Origin: Lanius collurio
Lineage: Eukaryota > Chordata > Aves > Passeriformes > Laniidae
Assembly: GCA_020086605.1 (NCBI GenBank)
Contig: JACBWW010000004.1
Span: 7,091,449 to 7,155,448, forward strand
DNA: 64,000 nt
Direction of reading: 5' to 3'
Made by a program: the position numbers and the translations under genes. Shown piece after piece: positions 1 through 12,896 of the stretch (positions are counted from its first letter, which is position 1; each line of letters starts with the position of its first letter). Under the pieces are notes generated by a model, which worked only from the letters and a program-made list of their open reading frames with translations, made no database searches and had not been told where the DNA came from.

Positions 1-1644
1 GATTCTAGCAATTGTTCTAAATTAAAACCAAACTGCAAAAGAGACAGTTTTAGCAATTCTGTAATTTTAGGGTCTTTACTAAAAATCATCTGTTTCACTT
101 CTATTAAAGTATCTGCATGATGGAAAGAAAGAAAATGTCAAAACTTTATTATCCTTCTCCTTGCCTCCAGAGAGGCTTCAGCCAGGCAACAGCTACTTCA
201 AAGCTTCACATCACACATGTCTAGAGACTTAAACCAAGAGAAGCAACTGCCAAATTCAGAAGGCAGTAAAAGGCTTAGATTTAGAGGGCTCCCTGAGGCT
301 AAACATTTTTTTAAATTAAAAACTCAAATATAAAAACTAGAAAGGAGGAAAAGCCCTGAAGTTACCCCCTCCTGGAACAATATGCACACAAATATCTCAT
401 AACCTTCTGAGTCACAACTACCAAGGTTAATAACCCAGCTCTATCAAATGGTTTCTGGGCTTCACAAAATCCTACAGAGCCTTGAAGGAATCACTAGAGC
501 TGCTTTAGGCTTATTTAATCTTTTTGGAAGCAAAGAAGAGCTAACAAACAGGACACAACCGCTCTCTCTCAAGTGCAAAGTTTTTAATCCAGGCCTTCCT
601 GTTGGGACCACTGTAGATGATTACCAGCTCCTGCAAGAGCATTTGTGTTTTAATTTCTCAGTGCACAGAGATCTCATGGATCTTCCTCTTCTACTTGCAA
701 TGAGTCTACTGTAATCAAAAGAATGCTTCAGCTGCAATCAGTCAGACTTGATTCTGACAACAAGCAGCAGCACCACACCAATGATGTTTGTTACTGATTA
801 ATTCTGCTACTAGGGTATGCCTTTTCCTGAAAAGTTATGGAATAATCTGATGAACACGCTCCTGAAACCAGTATGTTCCCAAGTAAAGTAATGTAAGTAA
901 GAAGAGATCATTTCTTTTGATAGAAATTTTACTTCTATCTCAAAAGTATAAAGGAAAATTCCAAGAAATACAAAGTTATCAATTTCTAAAGTGCAAGAAA
1001 AAAGGTAGGTAATATTCAAGTACTGATTAAAATTTCAGTTTAAAAAAATATTGAGTACACCTGTGTGCCTGGGGCTAACTGATTTTTTTTTTAATTGAAT
1101 GTGATGTCATATTCTGAAAAGCACATTAAAAGAATCACAAAAAAGATTGAGATTCATAGGTTCCATGCAGGAAAAAAAACAACAAAACATACAAACGCAC
1201 ACATGAAAAGCAACCACAAAACCAAAAGATATACCAAAGACAGGAATCTCAATGGTAAAAAATTTATGTTAGTTCACTCTGCTTAAAATGGGCAAGTGGA
1301 CTAGAAATTAAATTTATGATGCATAGGTAATTTTCCACCTTTATGAACCTTTAATTCAATTTTCAATCATATCTGTAGCAGTCAAAAAGTAGTTTCCCTT
1401 CTTATTACAGTCCTCCAGCAGCTGCATGTCTCTCCCTTGTACTGCCTTATACATTGCTTACAAAGTTTGCCTACCACCACTATGGCTGGCACAAGAGAGA
1501 AAAGAGGGGATCACTTCTACCTGCTACAATACATAACAGATGGGCAACACTTCTAACTTGGATTAATTTATTGATGCTGTGCAACACATGGTGCCACAAG
1601 CAGCTGCAATGACAAAAGCAAGGCTCTAGTTCCACAAGACACAA

Positions 1645-1664
1645 TGGCCATTCTAGAATGGCCA
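1645..1664. repeat. 20-bp perfect palindrome
   Basis: TGGCCATTCTAGAATGGCCA is identical to its own reverse complement, and symmetry breaks immediately outside. It is unique in what I read and not part of a recognised repeat. Confidence 0.9.
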
Positions 1665-4600
1665 GTCTGGCTGCAGCACCCGCTTCTCCTACAATTTATC
1701 TTCTGCTGCCCCTGGAAGCTGATTCAATTCTCCATCTTGGCAGAAAACTAACCCAGCAAGAGCAAAACCAAAATACAACACAGAGATACTGCCTATTTTT
1801 TATTTTCTTCTATCAGGTTAGCATGTTAAACTAACTCCTGACAATTTAGTCTGTCAAGTAGGTAAAACCACAGACAGCAAGTTAGGGAAGGGGAAACAAG
1901 ACCTTCCTCCTGGGCAGCCACACAGTGTGGGGTAGTTTATCAGCCCAAGCTGAAAATGGAAATGGACAGTGGGGCAGGGACATAAGGTTTGCCCTCAAGA
2001 CCAGAATCCACTTAACCTCAGTCTTCTGAATTTTACACTACTATCTTTCAGCTCCCACAGCTCTCTCAGTTTATTAACCTCTACTCCTAAGGAACACTAT
2101 ACACCCTCTTATCACATAACATCTGAAGGACCGAGCCTGTCATCTTTAACATCCCTTTGTCTCCCCATCTATGTTACTTTGTATCCTTTCATTTCAATCA
2201 AACAGTTGAAACATTATCACATAGTGTTACTCATCTTCAAAGTTAGAAAAATTTATTATATCAGTATGAATCAGAAACAAAGTAAATTTTATTTTAAAAG
2301 GGCAGATGAAAGGAGAAAGAGTTCTTTTGATTCATCTTGGCTCTGTAGGAGAGTGGGAAGTGGTAGGTTGGCATCGCATAGACTATCCCAATTTAAACAA
2401 AATTTAGAAACTGGCATATCAATCACTCAGGGGTACGTCTTCACAGAAGAAGCTACAATCTCAGAAGGAGTATCTTACCTAGGACTGATAGCTACAGAAC
2501 AGAATGTCTCAAATAACTTACACATGAGGCAATGCTGAAATAAACCACACTTCTCTGTTCACTGCTGTAAAGTTTCACCTTAATGCCTAAAACCTTGTGC
2601 TCCATAAAAAATGAGTGAGTAGATACAAATATATTGCTCTCTGGAGACCATACCAACAAATGTGTTTTCCAGCTTCCATGAATTTTAGTTATAAAGCATT
2701 CACTTAACACAACAGCAACCATTTTTCAATTCCATAGCTGAACATTTAATCCCACAACCCAGTTATTTAACTCTTTCCTAAAACCAAAACAAAGCATACA
2801 GGACATAAAAGAAAGCTGAAATACCATTCAAATAACTAGTGATGTAATTCAGCTATAAATTTGTTCTGAAAGACTAATGGTATGATAGTCAGAACCAGGT
2901 TTTTTTCAGGCTTGCACAGATAATATGCTTATCCTAAGTCTGTCAAATAACAGATTGTCCAATGCAGCAAAAAAATCTAGGCAAAACCCACCATAGAATA
3001 ACCAACAACAATGCGGTGAGGGAATCCCATAACCAAAGCTCTTTCTAGCTGTATCCTGTTTATTCAGCTTTAAAAACAGAGGTGGAAACACCAAGCTATT
3101 AAATAATAAAAAGCGCAGGTAGACTGCTACACTCATATTCTCTTCCTTCTCTCTGGCTTAAAAATAACTGGGCTTAGATCTTTCAATAAAGCAGAACAGT
3201 TGTAAATGTAAAGCCTTGATTTTAGTTCTGTCTGATCCATTAACACTTGCTCCAAAAAAAGAAGCTCAGAGTTTTTTAATTTTTTTGTTCTGAACATGAT
3301 CAACACTCAATGATCTTTCTGATAAAGAAATTGTTAGAAAAATCTTCAGACCTAAAGAAGTGCTCCAGCCCAACACAAGTCCCCTGATCCCTTGTTCATG
3401 ATATTAAGAATCTCTTCTCAAGAAAACCAGAACAAAACATCATGTAAGCAACTTCTCTGTTGGTGTACTGACCATGTTACTTCCCAAATCAGAATGAATG
3501 ATGGTTAAAGACTAGAGAGTGGGAGAAAACATCTCTCAAAGACTATGATGATACAACTGCCCCATCTTTAGCTGCCACAGCTCCCTATACATATTTCAGT
3601 TTGGACCCAAAGGATGCTTATGCAGGGATCATCACCCATTAGCCCTTTTTGGTTCGTAGAGAAGCCAAGTCTTGGAAGTGCACTCCAGTAGCACAGCAGG
3701 AGTGCTCCAGCACTGAAGGGTGCTTGGTACACGGCATCAGGTTTGAGCTACCCACCGTAAATGCAGAGACACGTGGAAACTCCAGTCCTCACCACAAACT
3801 ACTTTGATTTACAGATTTCTTCCTCTTATCCCACAGCTCCTGCTAATGTGGACATAGTGCTAAAGTGCAGCATAGCAGAGCTAGTGCATCTTCTATATAC
3901 CTCTTTAAAGTATTCAGCCCTTCAGCTGCAAGATCCTGAAGTACACTGGTCAAGAAAAGGCTTATCTGTTTGCCATCAGCAGCTGACCCCAGCCTACACA
4001 TCTGCTGGACCACACACCAAAACACCCATTTAAAAATGGATCTTTTCTCACTTCACAGTAGAGAAAGGCCTCAAGCCTTGCAAAATATATAAATGCTTAA
4101 CTTAAAAATTGTATGTATAAAATACTTGGTCCCAAAGGACCCCTCATTAGTTCATTAAAACTTCTGAACACAGAGGAAATCACTTATTTCCAAACTAAAA
4201 TATAGCTACCACAAGGACTTCTCACAGTGTCTAGCATAAAAGGGAAAACCTCCCTTCCCTGTGTGGCATTATACAGGGTTCACTAAATTACAGTAGTATA
4301 CATATTTTATTATGAGATTCAAAATTTCTAAGGATCCTCACTTTTTTACATTCAACTGGACTTTGCTATGAGCATTTCCAGTATTTCAAACTGCAGTCCT
4401 ACTGAAGTACACAATTAAATTTCTATCACCTGCACATTGTCTAGATTTTGCTTCTTACCCCAAATCACGTCTATAATTATTTACTGTGTTACACTGAGGT
4501 ATTGTACATGTGCTTTATAACACTGCCTCATGTAATATATTAACAGAAACTCCTTAAATTCAATTTTAAAATTTAATTCAAGATTCAGTGTTTAGGTTCA

Positions 4601-5180
4601 CAGTTAGGAACCTAAAAACGATGGCCTGATTTTTTAGATCATTTAAACATAGTCCTGGCTGTCACTGCCCTATAATTTTGGCCTATATTTGAAAGATGCA
4701 AAGGCAGCAATGCAGACACCGGTTGGAATAAAGACTAGCCTGAGCCTCAGGATATGCTAACGCCTGTAAGGTTTTTATCAGTGTAGATAAAGACCTCTTT
4801 CCCCCCTGTGGCCCAGCCAGCCTGCTGGACCACCCATGTAGCCATAGACCTCGGTCAGCTCCGAGAAGCCACCCTCAGGCACTGTGCCGTTTATCAGGCA
4901 TTGAGCAGCGGGACAATGCGGGTAACACAGGAACCCTGACACACCTACTTCAGGGGCAGCAAAAGGACCCACCTGCCACATCCCACAAGCTCTTTAAAAC
5001 AGCGTCTCCATGTGGGAGATGGAAGGGTGCTTTCTAGGCAGCAACAGGTCTGTGTAAAACAGCTCGTGAAATGCTGGATAGGGAAAGGGGAAAGGGAAGC
5101 AACAGAATGGTAATTGGTTTTAGTAAACATAGCAAAAATATGAAACTGTCTGTCAAGATCTTTCTCAGGTTTCAGAGGGA

Positions 5181-5215
5181 TTTTTTTTTTTTTCACCAAA
5201 GGAAAAAAAAAAAAA
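5181..5215. repeat. T13 / A13 inverted repeat
   Basis: Thirteen T, then CACCAAAGG, then thirteen A. This can form an all-A/T stem with a 9-nt loop. It may be two adjacent homopolymers rather than a selected structure. Confidence 0.85.
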
Positions 5216-8139
5216 CTAAATAAGAGCTGCTCCTAATGCTGCTGACTTCAGGGTACAAAAACCTTCAGCAGCCTCAAGGAAATTCTAGACACCAGTGCCC
5301 AGTCAACCCTGCTTGTGTGTACAGGAGCTGCACTGGGAAATGTCAAAGGCTGTTTCATTCTGCTATGTTTTTCAACCTAGTTGTAAGAAAATGAAAGATC
5401 TAGTTTTCATAAAATGCAGGGTACTTTACAAAATTTTCATTTGAAAATATTTGCCTTTACTAGCTGGAAACAAAGATTGTTTCTCTATTTACATATTGAA
5501 ATGTGTTCATCTATTCTGTATCTCAGGAACCTCACATTTCAAAGCTTAGCTTAGGCTCCTGTCCACACTCAGTTCTCCAATGACTACAAGCCAGTAGCAA
5601 AGCTTCATGTACAGGCCTGAAAGAGATTATAGAAGTTATACTTAAAACCAGAAAGCATTTCTTCTCTCCTGTTTGCAGGAACCTGATGTAAGTTTCCAAT
5701 CAAACACAGGGTCTGTGCAGTTAAGAAACACAAACTGCTTTTATCACAATGAAGTGATTATTTTAGATTTTAAACCCAAAAAGGTGATTCATTTCTACAT
5801 TCCACAATACCTAAAAACAGTGTGAGATCTCTCCAATGGTAATCTTCAAGCGAATATATTTATTCAATAATCAGTAATTTCAAAGCAAGATGAGAATATG
5901 ATGGACCATGTCAGATTTTACCCTTTGGAAGTAATGGAGTGTGGACAATCTTACTTAATTACTTTCCAAAGAATTAATTTAGTGAAATCGTGTTAACATA
6001 TCATTATCCCCACCCCATCTTCCTAAAAAACCTCAGGGACCTACCTCCACATTTTAATTATGTAATAGATGAACATTTTAAATTGTGTTTCATGGAAGAA
6101 GAGCATCATCCACAGCTCCTTTTGCACTCCCTCTAAGCTTTCACAATTCCTTATGGTTGCCCAATTAGTGTCATTTGCAAACATCAAGCACCCAACAAGA
6201 AATGTAGTCATTACACTGTTTCACTTCCTACTTATTCTCTCTCATCATCCCCAAGATTTTAGAGATCAAAAGACAGGTTCTTTATTACAGCTTCACAAAA
6301 CTTCTCTTAAAAAAAGAATTGAAGCATCAACTTTAATATCTTCATCTTAAATTTCTAAGGAAAGGAGAAACAAGAGAGAAGTCAGAATAAAACCTATTAA
6401 AATGCATGTCACTGACTGATGTACTTCCTCACTGTCTCCTCACATATATTCACTTTTCAATAATGTACTTTTAATATAATTTCAATCCTTATTTGAATTG
6501 TTTGCATGTGGTTTAAGGTTCAATAAAAGAATTTCAGATTTGCTATTCTTAATTAGAACTTAAAACATATATTTTATCAGCTCTGTAAAGTACTACTAAA
6601 TTTTATTAAAACTCCTTGAAGATCAGATAAAGCATGTTTTTCTGCTGAGAGCCCAATGCCTTAATTTGCAATTCTGTATGTTGTTTTATTCATGATAAAA
6701 TACTTGATACTTGTAGTTTCTCTCCATATTGCTAACACTGACACAGATTCTCTGTTGAGGTTTAACTATCACTAGAGGATTCGCTCATGATTGGTCAAAA
6801 TTTTCATTTGTTTTTAGAAGCTTAGTAAAAACAAGAAAAAAAAGGAAAAAATTAAATTCCAGTAACTATAATTAACACCATTCATGACTAAACCAAGTGT
6901 TAATAATTCATGTTTTGGAAATAAATAGCTAATTAAAGGGCAACAAATTCAGTTTACTTATATAGTGTCTTATTAGTAATAATAGTTTGAGCTCTAATAG
7001 GCTAACAATATATATTGTGCAAGTGTCCATTGCAGCAAGTTATTTTTAATTCATAGCATACTGATTTATTCTGCATTCAATTACTGCACATACCAACATA
7101 AAAAAGTGTTTCTGTATGCCACCCCTCCCCTTTACTCCAGTAGTGAAGAAAAATAGTCTAGAATCAACTTATACTCCATATAGCTCCAAATGCATAAAAC
7201 TGACAATGTAGAGTCCAATTCAGCATTTTATTTAAGAGTTTGACTGTAAGAGCCAGAACAAATCTTGCTGAAAGAAAAATTAAAAAACGCTGTCTAAGCA
7301 ATTCTGCCTAAGGTAATAAAATCTTCTGTCCTACAAAACTGGTGGAAGCTTCAAGTGGGGTATCTCCTCCATTCCTGAGTTCAAAACATGCTACTGGTTT
7401 TGGAGAGAAGAGGTCTAGAGATGAAACATGAGAAAGCCTGATTTGTCTCTCTGACTGTGTTGTTATGAGAAAAACAACATGAGTAATGTCATTAACATGT
7501 TTGCAACATCTTTTTGAACATGCTTGCGACACCTTTTCCTATACATGGTGAATGAATCTGCCTACTGAGAACCAAATTAAATCCAGTTTTGTTTTGCATT
7601 ATTGCTAGGAAGTGATCACAGTAAAACAAATTACAGTCTCTTCCAGCCCTTGACAGATTTGAACTGGTGCCCTGAAAGCTACAAAGCTCAACTTACCATT
7701 GTTCCTTCCCTGACCCATTCCATATTGTGTGATTTTGGTCCAGCAGTAGGAAGAGGGTAACAGGCTGCATTTAGGAAGGTTAAGGAGGGGAAGTGCAAGA
7801 GTCAAATGAGAAAGAAGAGACAACCACCAGAATAATACTGTCCATACAGATTTCCTGTTTGTGGTGCTCGCTTCCTCACCATCAGGGCATTGCTCTGCTT
7901 GTGGACACAGGAGTCGGAGAGAAGAGGTACAAATGTTCAGTTTATTTTCAGGAATGGAGACAGAAGCAGAAGATTCAAATTGTAAATAGACTGTCAAAAA
8001 CTGAGTCACACAACTTACTTTCCGTGACTTAAGAGTGACTGACAGTTATCAAAGCTATAATCTGTCAAAAATCTTAATAATATGACTTAGTGATTTTGGA
8101 GGGAGGGAGCCAAAAGGAACCATTACTTTTTTAAGAGGT

Positions 8140-8491
8140 AAGGAGACTAAGAGGAGACCTCATCACAGTCTACAACTTCCTTGTGAGGGAAAGAGGAGGG
8201 GCAGCCACTGCAGTGACCAGTGTCAGAACCAGAGGGCATAGCCAGAAGTTGTGTCAAGGGAAGTCTAGGTTGGATATCAAGAAAAAGTTGTTCACCCAGA
8301 GGGTGGTTGGGCACTGGAACAGCCTCCCCAGGAAGTGGTCACAGCCCCGAGCCTGAGAGAGCTCAAGAAGTATCTGAACAATGCTGTCAGACACATAGCG
8401 TGACTCGTGGGGATGGTGCTGTGCAGGGCTAAGAGTTGGATGATCAACGATCCTTGTGGGTCCCTTCTAACTCAGCATGTTCTGTGATTCT
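8140..8491 (+). mobile_element. CR1 LINE, 3' end fragment
   Basis: The segment follows the CR1 3' region in order: GAGGAGACCTCATC, TACAACTTCC, then GTTGGATATCAAGAAAAAG, TTCACCCAGAGGGT, GGGCACTGGAACAGCCTCCC, GTTGGATGATCAACGATCCTT and a terminal TTCTGTGATTCT. The order shows plus orientation and a 5'-truncated copy with the usual CR1 octamer-like 3' terminus. The 70-aa frame in it is not intact RT. It lies in EML1 intron 1. Confidence 0.9.
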
Positions 8492-9589
8492 CCTCTTTTT
8501 TTAAAAATAATTTATAGCAGTTTGTATTAATTAAAAATGTTCTCTAATTTTTTTTTTTAAATTACAACTTTTCTAACAATTACACTTCAGGTAATCTAAT
8601 AAACAGAACTGTAATTAATATTATGGAATCCCTGGCCAAATATATCAATTTCATTAAGAAATAGTGTTTCACACTTTTTTTTACTGCTTTACCCAGATAC
8701 ACTAAAGCTGAAGTTTCTGTCAAAAAAGGGGATCTGTGGTTGCAGGAATGGCCACTTGACAGCTACGATTTTCCCAGGAGCCACATGAAGGACATTTAAA
8801 AGATGCTACAAGTTCCAAAGAAATCATAAATTCTCACTTCTATCTTTAAGTCTACAGAGGCATTTTGCAGGAAACTCTGATTTCACCCTTTACATTTCAC
8901 ATGCCTAATAATCCTGCCCACGGCAATTATTGTAAAAATATACAGAGAATAGATAGGGATTTGTGGTCAGAGGACCCACAAAACTCTGCCCACACCCTAC
9001 AGGTCTTTCCAACTGTCTATAAACAGTACTGATCACATCTGCAGTTTAGTAAATCAGCTGGAGGCAAGAAGAGCACTGTCTCTAATTCCAGTATATGTCT
9101 GGTTTGGTCGCATTTCATCTCCAGCATGGTTCTCTCCATCAGTTTTTAAGCAGATGCTAAAAACCTCAACACTATCTTGCCTTATCAGTATCCTTCCACT
9201 TTTATCTTCAGCTTGAATAACACATGACTTAACAACCTGACTGACTGTAGATAAACATACTGGCTTTCTACCTAAAAGTAACTTCAGTGCTAAGGAAGGT
9301 ATCTATAACCAGGCACAGTTAATATTATCTAAGCTTTACTTTACAACATACAAATAAACCAACAGAGTCCTTCATTACTTAGAAAGTGAGATGTAAGTCG
9401 AGAATTATCCTTGGCATTAAGAGGGGTTATTTTAGTGTCTTTCTTAAAAATAAACAAACAAACAGAACAGGCAGGGCAACTAGCAAAACACTTTGTGCAT
9501 CTGAGGACTGTCCTCTGAAACTGAAGACGGAGATACCAAACAAATCAATAAATGTGATAAACTCCAAAGTAGGCATGTACTTTCTGCTG

Positions 9590-9675
9590 AGTTTACAACT
9601 GAGGAAACTCAGGCATCAAGAATTAAATAACTTGCCTAAAATCACATTGGAAGTTTGTATTTCTAGCTTTGATGT
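9590..9675 (-). repeat. MIR-like (CORE-SINE) relic
   Basis: The plus strand reads TTTACAACTGAGGAAACTC, AGGCATCAAGAATTAAATAA and CTTGCCTAAAATCACATTGG. This is the reverse complement of the MIR core pattern (ttacagatgaggaaactgag ... gttaagtgacttgcc ... gtcacacag). Divergence is high, as expected for an ancient SINE in a sauropsid genome. It sits in EML1 intron 1. Confidence 0.6.
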
Positions 9676-12146
9676 TATCTCAGACTGACACTTGCGTTCA
9701 TTAACACAATGTTTCTCAAATGCCAACTGTACCTTTGCTGTTCCGTAAAACAGAGTTTGAAGAAAGTAGGTGTCTTTGAACTAGCTGTGCTAAATATCTG
9801 CCCTAGATTTTAGACATGCAGCTCAATACTAACATATTTTCCTCACCTCTTTCTTCTCTCTCTTCCTTCTCCATTTACCTTATTTTTTACACATCACAAG
9901 TCCTAAAAACACATTACTAAATAATCATGCAAACTAATTCTGCATATGAGTAAAGACCCAAATTCTTCTCCTGAACCTAGGGCCCTTTCTAGAAAGAAAG
10001 GGGCAAGTTTGGGGCAAATCTGCTCTCATATTAACTTCTTTCTCCCTGACCAGGTCCTCCACCAGCCAAGATCTGCTCTCTCATTCCCAACATAGCCTCC
10101 TGTTCACTACTGCTCCCTCCCTCCCAATCCCCTCTTGGGCTCCCACTATGTTCCAAACAAGGAAAATGTACTGAGTAGTGGGAGAAGCTGCAGCCATCCT
10201 TGGCCCAGGCTAGACCTTAGTTGCTACCCTACAGGTGATCCACAGATACTGTTTCAGGAGCACAACCTTTGCATCCTGATCTTTTAAAATGATACATACA
10301 GGCAGTGTCTTTATAATTTCTTCTGTTTGAGAGCACCAGAAAATTCTATTGTGTCTTTCCTCATACAACTAAAATTAACCCTGTTCAGAACAGAAATCTT
10401 TACAGCATTCAACCAGGATCACTTTGAGTGCTTACCAGCCATTTCTGTATTTCACTTTACCATATAATAAAATCATACTGTCTTTCATATCTCTACCACT
10501 TGCTTGCTTCATTTGGTTTCTTCTATATGTCTGCCCCACTCCCAACTTCACATCATTTTTCATACTGCCCATTATACTTGCAAGAGCTTTCCACTTTTCT
10601 TTACCACTTTTCAACCTCAAAGCCCTCACTAGCATCCTCTATTTATATGTTCTTCCTCATGGGTCATTTGTGAAATACCTGATCACCTCAAGGCTGTACT
10701 CAAAGGCCTGATTATCTTTAATTCCTCATCTCATTTAATATAGTCTCACTAAAGGCTAACTCGTAAAATGAAGGGCTTCTAAATTCAACCACTTTTTTCT
10801 ATAAGCACAGAATAATACAAACTTACAACAGCTCTCGAGCTCACTTTTTACAATGAGACAACAGCTAAGCAAGAGATTTCATCAGAAGCACATTCTAGAA
10901 CATAATACTTAAGGATTAACTAAGATTTTAAAACCTTTGTACAGTATAAGTACATATGGCTTATTTCCATCAAGTATAATAGGTGCTCAGAGTTACTAAA
11001 CCAACACAAGGGACAGTGCTCAGGAGTAAGCTACTCTGCTTTTTCAAACTATTCAGAAAGTGATGTTACTCCTTCTGCTCTCATATACAGGCTCCTACCA
11101 TGATCACTGTAAAAGCAAAGCCCAGGGATTTTGGTAGGAAGACAGCTTGCTTATAAATGGATTAGAGTATAAACTTTGAAATACATTGCTGCACGTTTCC
11201 TTATTAAAAACACTTACAATGAAATATTTATTAAGTTTAGGCAAAACAGGCATCTGCTATTAGCGTACAACCCCCGTACATACTCATAGTTTTCTCTCCT
11301 GAAGAGCTCCAAAAAATACGGCGTCACCGCACAATGCACAGCCCACACACAGAACTCCTGCTGTCCTGAAAAAACTGCTCCCTCAGTCTCCAGGTCCACA
11401 CACATCAGACTTTTCTGCAGCCCTGTCTGTTTCTTGCATCACACCACAAAGAAAATAATGTGAAATTTATCATCTTTATATCTTTCAAGGAAAGAGGTAG
11501 CTCTGTCTGATGCAGTTGCTGTCATGAAGCAATTTCATATGAACCTGACTCCAGCTGTTCAGACAGCAGTAGAAAACAAGACCACTACTAAAACATGGAT
11601 GAATAAGAGATCCACAAATATGAAATATGAGATTATGAATGCTCACAATTTTGCTGCTAGGAAGCAATAACTCGAATCAAAATAAGGTATTTTGAGATTA
11701 TAGTTTACCATGAAGAACTCTCTGTATCATTTAGAATAGCTGATATATTTCCCCCCAAGGGAAACATCAGCTAGTAGAATAATCCCAAGTACCATGCAGC
11801 CCAATCTCCAGTGCTGCCTGTGAGAATACTTGCAGTTTCTCACCTCCTTCCTTTTTTTACTACCCATCACTGCAACCTGGCAGCTGCCCTGCTATGCTGC
11901 CACCCAGGCGACGCCACCACTCCAATAACTCCTACCTTAAAACACAGCAGAAAGAAAAATCAGTAACTGAAGGCCAACTCCCGTAACTCCACACAGGCAT
12001 CTCACACCTCACCACCGTCCTTCGCTGGTGCAGAGAGGCGCCAGGTGGGCTCTGGGAGCGGGGACGGGCAGGGGGCTGAAGGACACCTGCCCCCGCCGCC
12101 GCGTCCCACTGCGCCCCCGGGGTCACGGCCAGATCGGCCTTAGACA

Positions 12147-12246
12147 CGTATATAAATACAGGTCTTATACATATATATATATTTATATTTATGTATTTTT
12201 ATTTTCTTATATTTATATATATATATATGTATATGTGTGTGTGTAC
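12147..12246. repeat. AT-rich TA/TTTA microsatellite ending in a GT run
   Basis: Alternating TA, TTTATA and GTGT units form about 100 bp of low-complexity DNA. It is embedded in the GC-rich flank of the CpG island, 400-500 bp into EML1 intron 1, so the composition change is abrupt. Short frames through it encode artefactual Ile/Tyr runs. Confidence 0.9.
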
Positions 12247-12639
12247 GTTGGCATACACGCAACGGAGACACGCAGTAGTGGGTGACCGCTTGAGCTACCC
12301 GATCTGCCTTTGGGAAAGATGCACACAGACATCTCCACCATCCACAAACGCACACGTATCTCAGCATATTCCCATGAAGGAGGTTCAGAAGTTACTCGCA
12401 GAGGCGCCCCGAGGACTGGCAGGTTTCCCGCCGTATAACGGGGGAGGCTGAAGGGGGTGAAGTTTCCTCCCTCCTCCTCTCCCCGAGTTGCGCTGCGGAG
12501 CCGGGCGGCCCTGGGCGGCGGAGACGCCGCCGGCAGCCTGGACCAGGCCCGCTCCTGGAGCCGCCTTCCCCGCGCCGGCCTCCGCCTCCGCCCCGCCGGA
12601 GAGCCGGGACCCCGCTGCTCGCCGGGGGCCTCCCCCGCC

Positions 12640-12644
12640 CTTAC
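12640..12644 (-). other. EML1: EML1 intron 1 splice donor
   Basis: On the minus strand the junction reads CAACG then GTAAGGGCGG. The first five intron bases GTAAG match the U1 consensus, and the last exon base is G. The junction leaves one base of a split codon (phase 1). Confidence 0.9.
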
Positions 12645-12711
12645 CGTTGCAGAACTGGAGCAGCGAGGAGGTGTCGTAGAGGCTGCTGTAGCTGGAGAAG
12701 CCGTCCTCCAT
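12645..12711 (-). CDS. EML1: EML1 first coding exon (canonical N-terminus, partial gene)
   Basis: Read on the minus strand, the ATG at 12711-12709 opens 22 codons beginning MEDGFSSYSSLYDTSS and ending LLQFCN, plus one extra G. A splice donor follows (exon G at 12645, intron GTAAGG from 12644 downward), so the exon ends in phase 1. This N-terminus matches my memory of vertebrate EML1; in the mammalian protein the next residue is Asp, which fits G plus AT from exon 2. EML1 is a microtubule-binding protein with an N-terminal coiled coil, a HELP/TAPE region and WD-repeat propellers, which acts on spindle and interphase microtubules; EML1 mutations cause neuronal heterotopia. Only this peptide is in the window: coiled coil and WD repeats lie on later exons beyond position 1. 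The purine at -3 and G at +4 (ggATGG context) give a good start context. Reading through the donor gives only a low-complexity intronic tail. Confidence 0.93.
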
Positions 12712-12825
12712 CCTGCCGCTGCGCTCCCGGCGTCCCCTCGGCTGTCCCGGCGGCCGCCCGCTGCCTGCTCGCCCACACGCTGCGGAGCGGAGGCGGCTGG
12801 GGCCGCGGCGGCCTCGCTGCCTGCC

Positions 12826-12850
12826 TCACTCAGTTGCCATGGCAACCCAT
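12826..12850 (-). other. Two overlapping mini upstream ORFs in possible EML1 5' UTR
   Basis: On the minus strand an ATG at 12850 opens MGCHGN and stops at 12830. A second ATG at 12840, inside the X-box, opens MATE and stops at 12826. They would act as upstream ORFs only if transcription starts above them. If the X-box is a true promoter element with the start site below it, they are not transcribed. The sequence does not show where transcription starts. Confidence 0.4.
12833..12846. promoter_or_regulatory. Perfect RFX X-box palindrome in EML1 promoter
   Basis: The sequence is GTTGCCATGGCAAC, a perfect 14-bp palindrome and the textbook full-site for RFX-family winged-helix factors (GTTGCC, two-base spacer, GGCAAC). 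It lies 122 bp upstream of the EML1 ATG at 12711. X-boxes typically sit near the start of ciliary genes regulated by RFX2/RFX3 and related factors. That it binds RFX proteins here is inferred from sequence alone. Confidence 0.75.
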
Positions 12851-12896
12851 TCACTCCGCCGCGGCTGGGGCGGCGGCCGCTCCGCTCCGCTCCGCC

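Larger units (their letters stand above)
1..12644 (-). other. EML1: 5' part of EML1 intron 1 (open at the window edge)
   Basis: This stretch lies downstream of the EML1 exon 1 donor on the minus strand. I saw no second exon matching the expected coiled-coil residues that follow CN in EML1, so intron 1 runs off the window's left end. The DNA is AT-rich from 1 to about 12000, with many A/T homopolymers and only short accidental reading frames. It contains one CR1 fragment (8140-8491), one MIR-like relic (9590-9675), a 20-bp palindrome (1645-1664), a T13/A13 inverted repeat (5181-5215) and an AT/GT microsatellite (12147-12246). The last 630 bases or so before the donor belong to the CpG island. 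Confidence 0.85.

Noticed and set aside
1969..2538. 189-aa plus-strand frame in EML1 intron 1
   Set aside because: It begins at GTG, not ATG, shows no family resemblance and lies inside an intron on the opposite strand.
12213..12854. 213-aa minus-strand frame over the EML1 exon
   Set aside because: It starts at GTG, uses a different frame from EML1, reads through the splice donor and ends in the TA microsatellite.
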